Part shown: positions 1 through 7,962 of the stretch, piece by piece
Layout of the letters: every line of letters starts with the position of its first letter
How positions within the stretch are numbered: position 1 is the first letter of the stretch
Source of the DNA: Acidobacteriota bacterium
GTDB lineage: Bacteria > Acidobacteriota > Vicinamibacteria > Marinacidobacterales > SMYC01
Assembly (NCBI GenBank): GCA_004356105.1
Contig: SMYC01000225.1
Coordinates: 1-37,319 of the forward strand
DNA: 37,319 bases
Direction of reading: 5' to 3'
Translations under genes and position numbers: made by a program
Notes under the pieces: generated by a model
What the model was told of the DNA's origin: nothing
The model's database searches: none
What the model saw: only the letters and a program-made list of their open reading frames with translations

Positions 1-584
1 CTCTTCGTCTCGACGGGTGGATGATTGGGTACAGGTGATGACGACGACGGCGACACTAAGGGAGCCGGAGCCGGAGCCGTCGCCGTGGTGTCTCGAGGCG
101 ACGGCTCCAGCGCCGGGGCCGTGGTGGCTGAGCGCTTGCGGATGGACGGGTCGAAGACCGGCTTCGGCTTGATGGCCACCAAGTACTCCTCCGTCTTTTT
201 GCGGGTCTTCCCAGCGCAATCGGAGATGACCTGTTGGACATTGTCCTGAGTGAGGTGGGGCGCGAGAAGGGCCGCGACCGTAAGGCTGATACGACGCTCG
301 GCAAGTGCGACCAACAGCTGAGGGAAGCGGCGCGACACGTTAGCCACATGGATGCGTGCGGGCACAGCGCCTTCGCTCAAGTTCAGGCCTTCGATGCAGT
401 ACTGGTACAGGCTGGTGTAGCCAAGCTTGAGCGCGGTCTTCCGGCTCGACATCTCCGCGAGGTGCGCGATGAGCTTGGCGATGCTAGTGTTCTCGGAAAC
501 GACCAGCTTTTCGGCAGAACGAAGGAGTGCGTTGCTAGAAAGTTTCTCGAGTTTTGTAAAGTAGTGCGTGAATTTATCGATCAT
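1..584 (-). CDS. HNH endonuclease-type protein, N-terminal part (runs off left edge)
   Basis: Reading minus from ATG at 584 gives an open frame of 194 codons to the window edge. It starts MIDKFTHYF and contains ALLRSAEKLV, SSRKTALKLGYTSLYQYC, RFPQLLVALAERRISLTVAALLAPHL and DCAGKTRKKTEEYLVAIKP. This helical N-terminal region is what I know from HNH endonuclease proteins of Acidobacteria, Myxococcota and Planctomycetes, where it precedes a C-terminal HNH nuclease. That nuclease would lie outside the window, so catalysis cannot be checked. After about residue 150 the chain becomes a Thr/Pro/Ala/Ser-rich linker. A purine stretch (AGAGAAG) touches the ATG, and a possible -10 (TATACT, 604-609) lies 19 bp upstream. 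The family call is recognition from memory; the open frame is direct. Confidence 0.72.
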   Translation of the reverse strand, partial: MIDKFTHYFTKLEKLSSNALLRSAEKLVVSENTSIAKLIAHLAEMSSRKTALKLGYTSLYQYCIEGLNLSEGAVPARIHVANVSRRFPQLLVALAERRISLTVAALLAPHLTQDNVQQVISDCAGKTRKKTEEYLVAIKPKPVFDPSIRKRSATTAPALEPSPRDTTATAPAPAPLVSPSSSSPVPNHPPVETK

Positions 585-1214
585 CTTCTCTGCTCAGTAA
601 TTAAGTATACTCTAGTGTTTTTACGCGCCCTGAGATGGTGCGTAAGCGTCGAACAAGGCTAGGGTCGACACGAAAGCCAAAATGCTCCAGATGAGCGTAG
701 CCACAAGCCATACCGCGTCCGGGAGTCGTGTTTATAGAAGGAGCTGTGACGCGAGAAATCTTGTCGCGCAAAACCTGTCAAATGTTTTTTGGGTTTTCGG
801 CACTTTTTTTTGGGGTCCTCAGCCAAAACCTGTGGGTAGAAACCGTGTGAGACACCGCCCCTCCTTCAAATCAATGCGCACGGCGCTGTTACTTCAATGT
901 GGCCCATGGACGCTGCCGCGTTCATGGTAAACGCCCACACACGCTTCGAAGACCGCTGATTTGTTGAGCAGCGCTTGGACGTTCAGCTGCGGCGGGGGCG
1001 TTTCCCACAGCCTCGCCTGCTCAATCGGTCGTACCCTAACTCGCGCAGTTGTGCACATCGGGGGAGGCTGAGAAAATCCTGCCTTCTTTCTGGGCGTTCG
1101 CACAGCGGAGCGCGGGCAATTTTGGCGACGTCCTCGCGAAGTTGATTTTTTCTCACGTCCTGCGTCTGGACGCAGTTGATTTGAAGCGGTTAAAGCCGCT
1201 ACAGTTCCGCCTCG
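585..1214. other. 630-bp gap between divergent genes
   Basis: No convincing gene. Short frames on both strands lack family features and continue antisense into the kinase. The left part is AT-richer, with T-runs at 785-812, and probably holds the promoter of the minus-strand HNH gene. The right end holds an inverted repeat, CTGCGT-ctgg-ACGCAG at 1160-1175, and a second small one, AGCGG-ttaaag-CCGCT at 1185-1200. Both sit on the kinase promoter. Confidence 0.6.
1176..1205 (+). promoter_or_regulatory. Kinase promoter, near-leaderless
   Basis: TTGATT (1176-1181), 18 bp, TACAGT (1200-1205), then 9 bp to the ATG at 1215, with no Shine-Dalgarno. The transcript should begin at or within a few bases of the start codon. 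The inverted repeat at 1160-1175 abuts the -35 and could be an operator. The same layout precedes the two other kinase starts in the window. Confidence 0.55.
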
Positions 1215-3896
1215 ATGGCACGTGACTCCGGCAAGCGGCTCGGCCCCTACGAAATCCTCGCTGCTATTGGCGCCGGCGGTATGGGCGAAGTCTACAAAGC
1301 CAAAGACACGCGACTGGATCGCATCGTGGCGATCAAAGTCCTCCCCGAGCATCTCGCCGAGAGCCCCGAGCGTAAGCAGCGCTTCGAGCGCGAGGCCAAG
1401 GCGATCTCGCAGCTCAACCATCCGCGCGTCTGCACGCTCTTCGATGTAGGCAGCGAGGACGGGATCGAGTACCTCGTCATGGAATTCCTCGAGGGCGAGA
1501 CGTTGGCCGAGCGCCTGAAGAAAGGTCCGCTCCCGCTCGACCAGGCGCTCGAATACGGAGCGCAGATTGCGGATGGGCTGGACAAAGCGCACCGAGCGGG
1601 AATCGTACACCGGGATCTAAAGCCGGGGAACGTGATGATTCGTGACGGCATCAAGCTGCTTGATTTCGGTCTTGCAAAGATCGTCGACGAGCATGGCAGC
1701 GCGGAAGGCTCCGATGCGCCGACGCGGCAGAAGGGCCTCACCGGGGACCACGCGATTCTGGGGACACTCCAATACATGGCCCCGGAGCAGCTCGAAGGCA
1801 AATCGGTGGACGCGCGTGCTGATGTCTTCGCCTTCGGCGCCGTCTTGTACGAGATGCTCACCGGGGTCAAGGCCTTCGAGGGCGAAAGCCAGGCGAGCCT
1901 CATTGCCGCGGTTCTAAAAAACGAGCCGAGGCCACCATCCTCCGTGGCGACGCGCGTGCCAATGGTGCTCGACCGCTTCGTCCAAAAATGTCTCGCGAAA
2001 TCACGCGACGACCGCTGGCAGACTGCCCGCGACGTGACCACGGAGCTCGAGTGGATACGAACGCATCGCGAGGCTCCCGAGAACAAGACCGCCGTCGCTT
2101 CCAAAGGCCGGCCATGGTCGCGTTGGCTCGTCCCGGCGGCCTTCGTCGCCGGCGTACTCGTCACGGCGTGGATGGGCCGGCGAAACGATGAAGTCTCGCC
2201 CTCCGTGACCCGCGTTGTGATAACGCTTCCCCACGGCCAAGAGCTCGTGGACGACCCTATAGCCGGCGTCCCGCTTGCTCTTTCCCCCGACGGCCGCACG
2301 CTGGTCTACGTCGCGAAGAGTACGGAGGCAGAAGGCGCTGCTCGCTCGCTCTACCTCCGACCGCTCGACTCTTTCGAGTCCACCGCGATTGCTGGAACCG
2401 AGGGTGGGAGCTTCCCGTTCTTCTCGCCGGACGGAGAGTGGATCGGCTTTTTCACGGGCAGGGAGCTCAAGAAAGTGGCTCTTTCGGGCGGCGCTCCTTC
2501 GTCGCTGAGCCCGGTCGAATCTTTTGTCGGAGGCGCTAGTTGGGGCCGGGACGGCACGATCGTTTATTCGACGGGCGTAGGCCGGCGCAGCGCTCATCTG
2601 ATGAGAGTGTCTCAGAATGGTGGAGAGGCCGAGCGACTCTTCAGCGCTGTCGCTGTGTCTGGTGTCTTGCAGCCGCGGATCTTGCCGGATGGTGTGTCCG
2701 TACTTTTCGGTCATGGCGCGGTTGAGTCCATTCGAACGTGGGTTTACGACCTGGCGGGGGGGAGCGCCCGAGAGCTCGACGCGGGCGGCCTCGGTGTGGC
2801 TCTCTACGTTCCTACGGGACACTTGCTACGGGCACCCTGGGGAGCCGCCGTGGAAGCGGTAGCGTTCGACGCGCGCCGAAGAGTGTCTCGTGGAAATCCC
2901 GTTCCCATCCTGCACGACGTGATGAGAGCTCGCGGCCGCAGCGTTCCTTTTTTAGCCGTTTCCGAAGCCGGTACGCTCGCCTATGTCGTGGGCGAGCGCC
3001 CAGAGGCGCACCTCGTTCGTGTGGATCGTAAAGGGAATGCCGATCAGCTCGCCAATGACTCCTCACACGGGCCGCGGATTTCGCCGGACGGGAATCTGGT
3101 GGCGTACAACGTACAAACGGCCACTGCGCGTGGCATTCGGGTTTACGACATCGCCCGAGGCAGCAGCACGCACGTCACCGTCGAGCACGACGCCACCCTC
3201 GTTGCATGGAAGCCGAGCGGCGATCTTCTGGTCTACGGTGGGCTGAACGGACTCTTTCTCGTACCCGCGGACGGAAGCCGCTCGGAGGAACCGCTGCGAG
3301 CGAGCGAGCTGATGAATCTCCCGGAATCTTGGTCTCCGGACGGCGGCTACATCGCGTTCACGCAGATCGACACCGAGACGACGGGTCTCGATATCTGGAT
3401 CCAGCCGCTCAGCGGCGAGGCCTTCCCTTTCTTGGTGACTCCCGCGGGAGAGAGCGCGGCGCAGTTCTCGCCCGACGGCCGCTACATCGCGTATCAGTCC
3501 GATGAGTCGGGAGTGAATGAGATCTACGTGCGGCCGTTCCCGGAAGGCGATGCCCGCTTCAAGATCTCGAGCGCGGGCGGCATGGCTCCAGTGTGGTCTC
3601 GGACCGGCGACGAGCTCTTCTATCGCGAGCGCACGGCGTTGATGGTGGTGGACGTTGCCCTGGGTGACGACTTTGCCGCGAGCCGTCCTCGAGAGCTTTT
3701 CGACGGTGACTTTGTCGTCGAAAACACGGGCCACCCTTACTACGACGTCGCGCCTGATGGCCAAAGCTTTGTGATGTCTCAAACGCCGCGCGACGAGCCA
3801 CTCACCGAGATTCAGGTCGTTCTCAACTGGTTCGACGAGAGAGTTCAAGTGCCCATCGTTCGCAAGGAGCGCTTTATATGCCGGTCAAGTATTTGA
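1215..3896 (+). CDS. Transmembrane Ser/Thr protein kinase with TolB/PD40 propeller
   Basis: An 893-aa Hanks-type kinase that phosphorylates Ser/Thr on protein substrates and is probably anchored in the cytoplasmic membrane. The glycine loop GAGGMGEVY is at residues 19-27, the ATP-binding Lys is K41 (VAIKVLP), the catalytic loop HRDLKPGN is at 132-139 (Asp134), DFG is at 150-152 and the GTLQYMAPEQ activation segment follows. One hydrophobic helix lies near 304-320. The C-terminal half is extracytoplasmic and carries PD40/TolB-like blades (LSPDGRTLVYVA, FSPDGEWIGFF, WSPDGGYIAFTQ, FSPDGRYIAYQSDESG). This is a standard acidobacterial architecture and the length is normal. The ligand sensed by the propeller is unknown. 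The start at 1215 is supported by the promoter just upstream and by the family start 'GxRLGPYEIL'. The last residues (after VVLNWFDE) look atypical and may reflect a late frame change. Confidence 0.95.
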   Translation: MARDSGKRLGPYEILAAIGAGGMGEVYKAKDTRLDRIVAIKVLPEHLAESPERKQRFEREAKAISQLNHPRVCTLFDVGSEDGIEYLVMEFLEGETLAERLKKGPLPLDQALEYGAQIADGLDKAHRAGIVHRDLKPGNVMIRDGIKLLDFGLAKIVDEHGSAEGSDAPTRQKGLTGDHAILGTLQYMAPEQLEGKSVDARADVFAFGAVLYEMLTGVKAFEGESQASLIAAVLKNEPRPPSSVATRVPMVLDRFVQKCLAKSRDDRWQTARDVTTELEWIRTHREAPENKTAVASKGRPWSRWLVPAAFVAGVLVTAWMGRRNDEVSPSVTRVVITLPHGQELVDDPIAGVPLALSPDGRTLVYVAKSTEAEGAARSLYLRPLDSFESTAIAGTEGGSFPFFSPDGEWIGFFTGRELKKVALSGGAPSSLSPVESFVGGASWGRDGTIVYSTGVGRRSAHLMRVSQNGGEAERLFSAVAVSGVLQPRILPDGVSVLFGHGAVESIRTWVYDLAGGSARELDAGGLGVALYVPTGHLLRAPWGAAVEAVAFDARRRVSRGNPVPILHDVMRARGRSVPFLAVSEAGTLAYVVGERPEAHLVRVDRKGNADQLANDSSHGPRISPDGNLVAYNVQTATARGIRVYDIARGSSTHVTVEHDATLVAWKPSGDLLVYGGLNGLFLVPADGSRSEEPLRASELMNLPESWSPDGGYIAFTQIDTETTGLDIWIQPLSGEAFPFLVTPAGESAAQFSPDGRYIAYQSDESGVNEIYVRPFPEGDARFKISSAGGMAPVWSRTGDELFYRERTALMVVDVALGDDFAASRPRELFDGDFVVENTGHPYYDVAPDGQSFVMSQTPRDEPLTEIQVVLNWFDERVQVPIVRKERFICRSSI

Positions 3897-3989
3897 GACG
3901 CCGCATGAAAACACGCGAGCTAGAGGAAGGGTCTTGAGCCGAAGTCGAGAAGGGCCTGTCGCAACTGAGGCCTGCGCGCGCTTGACTTT

Positions 3990-4343
3990 TCACTCCTCGA
4001 GCTCGAATGGCATGGGTTCGAGCGCTCGCTTCACGATGAGCTCGCTGAGATCTCGCCGCCCATCGAGTACGCCGAGAATCGTGACCGTTTGGCCGACGAT
4101 TCGGAAGAGTATCCGGTAGGGCGACGCGACGAGCTCGCGATATTCCCGAACGCCGACCCGCCGGAGCTCGGGCACGAGCCGGACGCGCTTCGGGAAAAGA
4201 GACAGGCTGTTGATTCGGGGAACGAGCTTGAGATAGAGGCGCTCGGCCGCGTCAGCGCCCCGTGACATCGCGACGTAGTCGAGAATGTCATCGAGATCGC
4301 GGATCGCGTTCGGGGCCCAAATGAGCTTGAAATGCTCACTCAC
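3990..4343 (-). CDS. parE: RelE/ParE-type toxin
   Basis: A 117-aa type II toxin of the RelE/ParE fold. Family members either cleave ribosome-bound mRNA or poison DNA gyrase; the sequence does not decide which. Family signatures are the N-terminal FKLIWAPNAIRDLDDILDYV, central NSLSLFPKRVRLVPELR, and C-terminal REYRELVASPYRILFRIVGQTVTILGVLDGRRD. The sequence PYRILFRI followed by V-x-I-L-V is the usual ParE core. The start is GTG at 4343 and overlaps the last 8 bases of the antitoxin gene, so translation is likely coupled. The length is slightly above the usual 95-105 aa because of the tail after GRRD. Confidence 0.9.
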   Translation of the reverse strand: MSEHFKLIWAPNAIRDLDDILDYVAMSRGADAAERLYLKLVPRINSLSLFPKRVRLVPELRRVGVREYRELVASPYRILFRIVGQTVTILGVLDGRRDLSELIVKRALEPMPFELEE

Positions 4344-4620
4344 CCCGAAGCTCTTTCAGTTTCCTTTCGAAGTGACGATGTGCCTTCGCCTGGGTCACAC
4401 CTTTGCCTTCGCCAATCTCACCCTCACCGACGGCGAGGTAGCGCAGTAGTAGAAGCGCCTCGCGTTCGCGCTCGAAGCTCTCCACGTCCACCAGTACGGC
4501 TGTCGCTTTGCCATTCTGTGTGATCACGATGGGTTGTCCGGTCTCTCTGGCACGCCTGATGAGCTCAGCGCTCTTTGTTTTCAGCGTTGTGACTGGCTCG
4601 ATAGCTTCGCTGTACTTCAA
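4336..4620 (-). CDS. Phd/YefM-type antitoxin with TTG start
   Basis: A 94-aa antitoxin that should bind and neutralise the ParE-type toxin and repress the operon. It reads LKYSEAIEPVTTLKTKSAEL then IRRARETGQPIVITQNGKAT, the Phd/YefM fold (MKxSEAIxPVTxLKxxxAEL). The longest open frame starts upstream at 4698, but a near-consensus sigma70 promoter lies inside that extension. Six bases before the TTG at 4620 there is AAGGAGGG, so TTG is the true start and the upstream 26 codons are not translated. The C-terminal half, rich in Glu and Lys, is the expected toxin-binding part. Its 3' end overlaps the toxin start by 8 bp. Confidence 0.9.
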   Translation of the reverse strand: MKYSEAIEPVTTLKTKSAELIRRARETGQPIVITQNGKATAVLVDVESFEREREALLLLRYLAVGEGEIGEGKGVTQAKAHRHFERKLKELRGE

Positions 4621-4626
4621 AAACAG

Positions 4627-4674
4627 CCCTCCTTGTTTGTAGCCAAATATAGACCTTAATTTGGGTCCTGTCAA
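4627..4674 (-). promoter_or_regulatory. Promoter and Shine-Dalgarno of the ParE/Phd operon
   Basis: On the minus strand: TTGACA (-35, 4669-4674), exactly 17 bp, TATATT (-10, 4646-4651), then AAGGAGGG (4627-4634) six bases before the TTG start at 4620. It is the best sigma70-like promoter in the window and it fixes the antitoxin start. Confidence 0.85.
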
Positions 4675-4783
4675 ATAGTTGCCGTCCGACTCGCTCACCT
4701 TGCACGAGAAGGCGGCAAACTCCCGGTCTGTCGGACTCGACGAATTTCGGCACAGCGGCTCGTCCTCGTCGATAACTAGCCGA

Positions 4784-5242
4784 TCATTGCGGCGGGCCCA
4801 ACGGACTATCGGTACAGCCGGTACGTTCCACCGTGTAGGTGCCGCCCGAGATCATCCACGCGCCGTCTTTCTTCACAAGATCGAACGCGTCGATGCCGCA
4901 ATGGCTGAATTTCCCGTTGATGTGAAAATCGTAGGGCGTCCACACGGTGGCGATGTCCCCGCGAATCCTGACTTCCGGATCCCACATCCGCTCGAGCCAG
5001 GTGGCGTCGCTCTTTGCCAGCCCGTCGATGAAGTCTTGGTTCGAAGAGCTGCGCACGATCTTCTTCCCGTCTTGCACACGAACGGAGAACAAGCGCCCCT
5101 CGGGGATCAGAATCTTCTTGGCGGCCTCGGCGTCCTTCGTCACCATGGAGTCGAAGAATCCTTGGACCGCCGCGAGAACAGCTTTCTCTTCGGCGGACGG
5201 GGCAGCGGTCAATAGTGCGGCCAAAGCGACGGCGACGAGCAT
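4784..5242 (-). CDS. Secreted NTF2-like (SnoaL/lumazine-binding type) protein
   Basis: A 152-aa protein with an N-terminal signal peptide (MLVAVALAALLTAAPSAEE) followed by an NTF2-like alpha+beta domain. Landmarks are VLAAVQGFFDSMVTKDAEAA, the 'GDIATVWTPYDFHINGKFSH' strand region and GIDAFDLVKKDGAWMISGGT. The last of these is the usual final strand of DUF4440/lumazine-binding-type domains. These proteins are often small exported binding proteins; no catalytic residues can be assigned. GAGGAG lies 7-8 bases before the ATG at 5242 and supports the start. It lies 74 bp downstream of the ycaQ-type gene on the same strand and may share its transcript. Confidence 0.8.
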   Translation of the reverse strand: MLVAVALAALLTAAPSAEEKAVLAAVQGFFDSMVTKDAEAAKKILIPEGRLFSVRVQDGKKIVRSSSNQDFIDGLAKSDATWLERMWDPEVRIRGDIATVWTPYDFHINGKFSHCGIDAFDLVKKDGAWMISGGTYTVERTGCTDSPLGPPQ

Positions 5243-5316
5243 GTCGTGATCTCCTCTTTCTTATTCCCGTTCGAAAACGAGTTTGCCGTTGACTGTAGCC
5301 GGTCTTGCTTCCGCGC

Positions 5317-6555
5317 TCAAAGAGAAGCGCTTCCAAAGTCGAGCTTCAGCGCGAGCGTGTCGGCGTAGCGCGTGAGGCTCTTGTGCGCGGCGTCGCGACG
5401 CCCGTCGCCCTCGTGATGGACGGATAGCACGTGCAGGAGCCCCGCCGCCTTGTCTGCTTTGAGATCGCAGCGGCCGACAAGCTCGTCGCCCACGAGTAGC
5501 GGCATACAGTAGTAGCCGTATTTTCTTTCCTTGACGGGCTTGTAGATTTCGAGCATTTGCTCGAAGTCGAACAACATTTGGACGCGTTTTCGGTCCCAAA
5601 GTAGAGGGTCGAAAGGAGAGAGGAGAACGCCCGTATCTCGACGTGGCCGCGCTTTCGCGAGGCGGGCGGCCAGCTCCAAATCCTCGGGGCGAATCCAACC
5701 CGTGTGGCGTCCGAGCGAGCACATCGTCACGGCTCCTTCCTCCTTCAGCTCGCCGAGACAGGCCTCGAGAAGCTTGCGGCGCTTCGCGAGCCGCCACGTA
5801 TCCGCGAGTGTGGCCATGCCCGCCCAGCCATGTCCGTCGAGCGCCTTCAGAACGAGCGTCTTGAAGGCGTCACGCTCGGCCACCTTGTTCTGTCGCGCCG
5901 AATCGGGAATCACGCGCTCCGTTAAATCGTAGAGCGGCTGGAAGTTTTTTCGCTCGCGCACGGCGATATCCCCGGCCCACCAAAGGCAGCGCAGGATACG
6001 CCTGGTCAAAGAAAAGCCCCACTCGCTCCGTCCCGACTTGTCTTCGAAGTCGGCAGAGCGCAGCGGCCCTTCGTCGCCGATGCGCTTTTTGATCGCGTTC
6101 GCTCTGCGCCGGTTCTCTTGAAGCACGGGACCCCACCACAGGCTCTCCTTCCGCATTTCGCGACGGCGAAACTCGAAAACGGGGTAGAGCTCCATCGGAA
6201 GCCAGCTCGCTTCGTGGCCCCAGTATTCGAAGAGCGGGGCTCGCGGACGGAGCAACGTCTCTGGCAGTGCGGGGTCGAGGCCGGGGAGTCGAGATAGAAG
6301 CACGAGGCCGTGGCTACGAGCTCCGGCAATCGGCACCGTGTCGAGTTGCAAGTACCCGAAGCGACGGATTACGTCGTAGCACGCCGCTCGTGGTCGCTTG
6401 CCGGCACTCGACGGAAAGCCGGTCCATTCGGGCTTCATGAGGCCCGCCCGCGCGAGCGCGAGCCGCCGCGCCTCTTTGATGCTGATCGTCTCTGCGCTCA
6501 GTCGTTTGCCTCCCGAGATGGAGTCTAGAACAAAAAGAGTTGAAGCATGGCTCAC
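5317..6555 (-). CDS. ycaQ: YcaQ/AlkX-type DNA glycosylase (HTH_42 family)
   Basis: A winged-helix DNA glycosylase-like protein of the AlkZ/YcaQ superfamily, whose studied members unhook interstrand crosslinks and bulky alkyl adducts. The key QxD motif is visible as RRFGYLQLDTVPIAGARSHG; QxD rather than QxQ places it with YcaQ/AlkX. Other family marks are the EYWGHEASWLP motif, LLSPFDPLLWDRKRV and YGYYCMPLL. The frame opens at GTG 6555 without a good ribosome site. A CTG at 6501, seven bases after GGGAGG (6509-6514) and just before the family's usual opening (ETISIKEARRLALARAG), fits homologues better and would give 394 aa. The upstream region is shared with the divergent ArsR-type gene. Confidence 0.9.
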   Translation of the reverse strand: MSHASTLFVLDSISGGKRLSAETISIKEARRLALARAGLMKPEWTGFPSSAGKRPRAACYDVIRRFGYLQLDTVPIAGARSHGLVLLSRLPGLDPALPETLLRPRAPLFEYWGHEASWLPMELYPVFEFRRREMRKESLWWGPVLQENRRRANAIKKRIGDEGPLRSADFEDKSGRSEWGFSLTRRILRCLWWAGDIAVRERKNFQPLYDLTERVIPDSARQNKVAERDAFKTLVLKALDGHGWAGMATLADTWRLAKRRKLLEACLGELKEEGAVTMCSLGRHTGWIRPEDLELAARLAKARPRRDTGVLLSPFDPLLWDRKRVQMLFDFEQMLEIYKPVKERKYGYYCMPLLVGDELVGRCDLKADKAAGLLHVLSVHHEGDGRRDAAHKSLTRYADTLALKLDFGSASL

Positions 6556-6605
6556 CGCGATTTGGTTTACTTAAACTCTGAGCGCCCCCGAGATGGAGTC
6601 CAGAA
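6512..6605. repeat. 19-bp direct repeat in the ycaQ/arsR intergenic region
   Basis: CCCGAGATGGAGTCTAGAA at 6512-6530 and the same with one change (C for T) at 6587-6605, 75 bp apart. The left copy overlaps the Shine-Dalgarno that serves the possible CTG start of the ycaQ-type gene. The right copy ends 7 bp before the -35 of the ArsR-type promoter. It is either a pair of regulator sites or a small duplication. Confidence 0.6.
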
Positions 6606-6612
6606 GAAAGGC

Positions 6613-6641
6613 TTGACAATGTACAAATATATTTTTACATT
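6613..6641 (+). promoter_or_regulatory. ArsR-type gene promoter with inverted repeat
   Basis: TTGACA (6613-6618), 17 bp, TACATT (6636-6641). An inverted repeat, AATGTA (6618-6623) with TACATT (6636-6641), spans -35 to -10 exactly. This is the placement expected for an autorepressor site of the HTH protein encoded 22 bp downstream. Confidence 0.65.
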
Positions 6642-6662
6642 CAAAGGGAATTGTAGGCGCAT

Positions 6663-7241
6663 ATGCAAGACGTTCTATTTGTTGAGAAAACCGAGCAGGC
6701 GGGGGCGCTTTTTCATCCATTGCGGGTGGAAGTATTGAAGCGCCTCGCTGAGCCGCGCGCGTGCCCCGAGCTCGCCGCCGAGCTCTCCGAGACCACCCAG
6801 AAGATCTACTACCACGTAAAGATTCTCGAAAAAGCGGGCTTGGTGACGAAAGTCGAAGAGCGTCGCGTTCGCGGCATCATGGAGGGTCTCTACCAGGCGC
6901 GGGCGCGCTCCTATTGGCTTTCGGCCGGTCTCGTCGGCCGGGTGGGAGGCGCGCGACGGGTACGCGATGAAGCGAGCCTCGGTTATCTTCTCGACCTCGC
7001 CGCGGACATCCACGCCGACGTCGCTCGACTAGGGGAGCGTACCCGTGACGGTGAGGTCCCGTCCCTCGGGCTTTCCGCGCGCATCGAGCTCGATCCTCGC
7101 GAGCGCGCCGCTTTCCGCAAAGACGTTCAAAAGGCCTTTCAGAAGCTCGCGCAGAAGTATGGACGTAGCGCCTCCAAAGGCTCCGCCGAATCCTTTCAAC
7201 TCTCCCTCGTTTGTTATCCAAAATCGGAGGACAAGTCATGA
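6663..7241 (+). CDS. ArsR-family winged-helix transcriptional regulator
   Basis: A 192-aa protein. Residues about 14-75 form the ArsR/HTH_20 DNA-binding domain: FHPLRVEVLKRLAEP, ACPELAAELSETTQKIYYHV with recognition helix, KILEKAGLVTKVEERRVRG and the wing. It lacks the Cys pairs of metal sensors. The C-terminal 110 residues are helical and of unknown ligand, as in ArsR proteins paired with SRPBCC (AHSA1) genes. The gene ends in ATGA shared with the following SRPBCC gene (7238-7241), so they are coupled. The inverted repeat over its own promoter suggests autoregulation. Confidence 0.88.
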   Translation: MQDVLFVEKTEQAGALFHPLRVEVLKRLAEPRACPELAAELSETTQKIYYHVKILEKAGLVTKVEERRVRGIMEGLYQARARSYWLSAGLVGRVGGARRVRDEASLGYLLDLAADIHADVARLGERTRDGEVPSLGLSARIELDPRERAAFRKDVQKAFQKLAQKYGRSASKGSAESFQLSLVCYPKSEDKS

Positions 7242-7962
7242 CCGACAAACTCGAAATGATCGTCCCCATCGCGGCCCCACCAGCGCCCGTCTTTCGGGCG
7301 TTTACCGACGCCAGCGAGCTCGAGCAATGGTTCGCCGAAAGAGCCGCCGTCTCGTGCGAGAAAAAGACCTACGACTTCTGGGAACGCTATTGAAGCTCGA
7401 GCAACATGTTCCTCGGCGTCCCAAGTCGGATTGCAGCGTTGGCGACTTCTGGCTGCTGTCCTTCGAGAATCTCCGGCGTCATGTCGAAGATAGCGGTGGC
7501 ATCGTGCGCTGCGACTACGGCGCGCCCGCGCGCGGAACCGCTTCGGTCGTGGTCGACATCGACGCACCGCGCGAGCGGGTCTTCGCGGCGCTGACGGAGC
7601 CGAGCCAGATCGATCGCTGGATCGGCAAAGGTGCTTCCATCGATCTAGAAGTCGGCGGCAAGCGCGACTACGGATGGGAAGGTGAGGGGCCGGTAAAGAT
7701 CCTCGAGCTCGTCCCAAACGAGAAACTCTCTCACGACTGGAAGCATGGAGACGAACCCGAATCCATCGTGACGTGGACGCTCGAAGATTCCGGCGGCGGT
7801 ACACGGCTCCACCTCGTGCATAGCGGGTTCGGTGACGATCGCGACACCGAAGATTTCCGCACCGGTTGGTTGAAGCACATCATCTGGATGAAGTCGACGA
7901 TCGAAAAAGGCGAGGCGTGGAGCGCTCCCGAGCTCGTCTCTGCGGACTGGGATGAGCTCTGA
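7238..7962 (+). pseudogene. Tandem SRPBCC (AHSA1-like) protein, first domain gutted and frame broken
   Basis: From ATG 7238 (CGGAGG seven bases before) the frame gives MTDKLEMIVPIAAPPAPVFR, then ASELEQWFAERAAVS and YDFWERY, and stops at 7391-7393. The rest continues in another frame: GDFWLLSFENLRRHVED, then a full SRPBCC domain (VDIDAPRERVFAALTEPSQI, WGEGEG-like glycine turn, TGWLKHIIWMKSTIEKGEA) to 7962. Relatives are about 270-300 aa with two SRPBCC domains. Here about 60-80 residues of domain 1 are missing at the join, with a frame change. A TTG at 7390 overlaps the TGA (TTGA), so a 190-aa second-domain protein could be made by re-initiation, but there is no good ribosome site. It may be a real deletion or an assembly fault. 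Partner of the upstream ArsR-type regulator. Confidence 0.7.

Noticed and set aside
894..1610. 238-codon minus-strand open frame
   Set aside because: Its 3' half lies antisense to the kinase start and the rest has no family features; typical high-GC shadow frame.
3063..3848. 261-codon minus-strand frame inside the kinase
   Set aside because: Fully antisense to the propeller part of the kinase; Arg-rich, no start signals.
7880..7962. 83-bp convergent overlap as evidence that the metalloprotease C-terminus is functional
   Set aside because: The tail is Arg/Ser-rich shadow sequence of the SRPBCC gene; a loss of the original stop codon is likelier.
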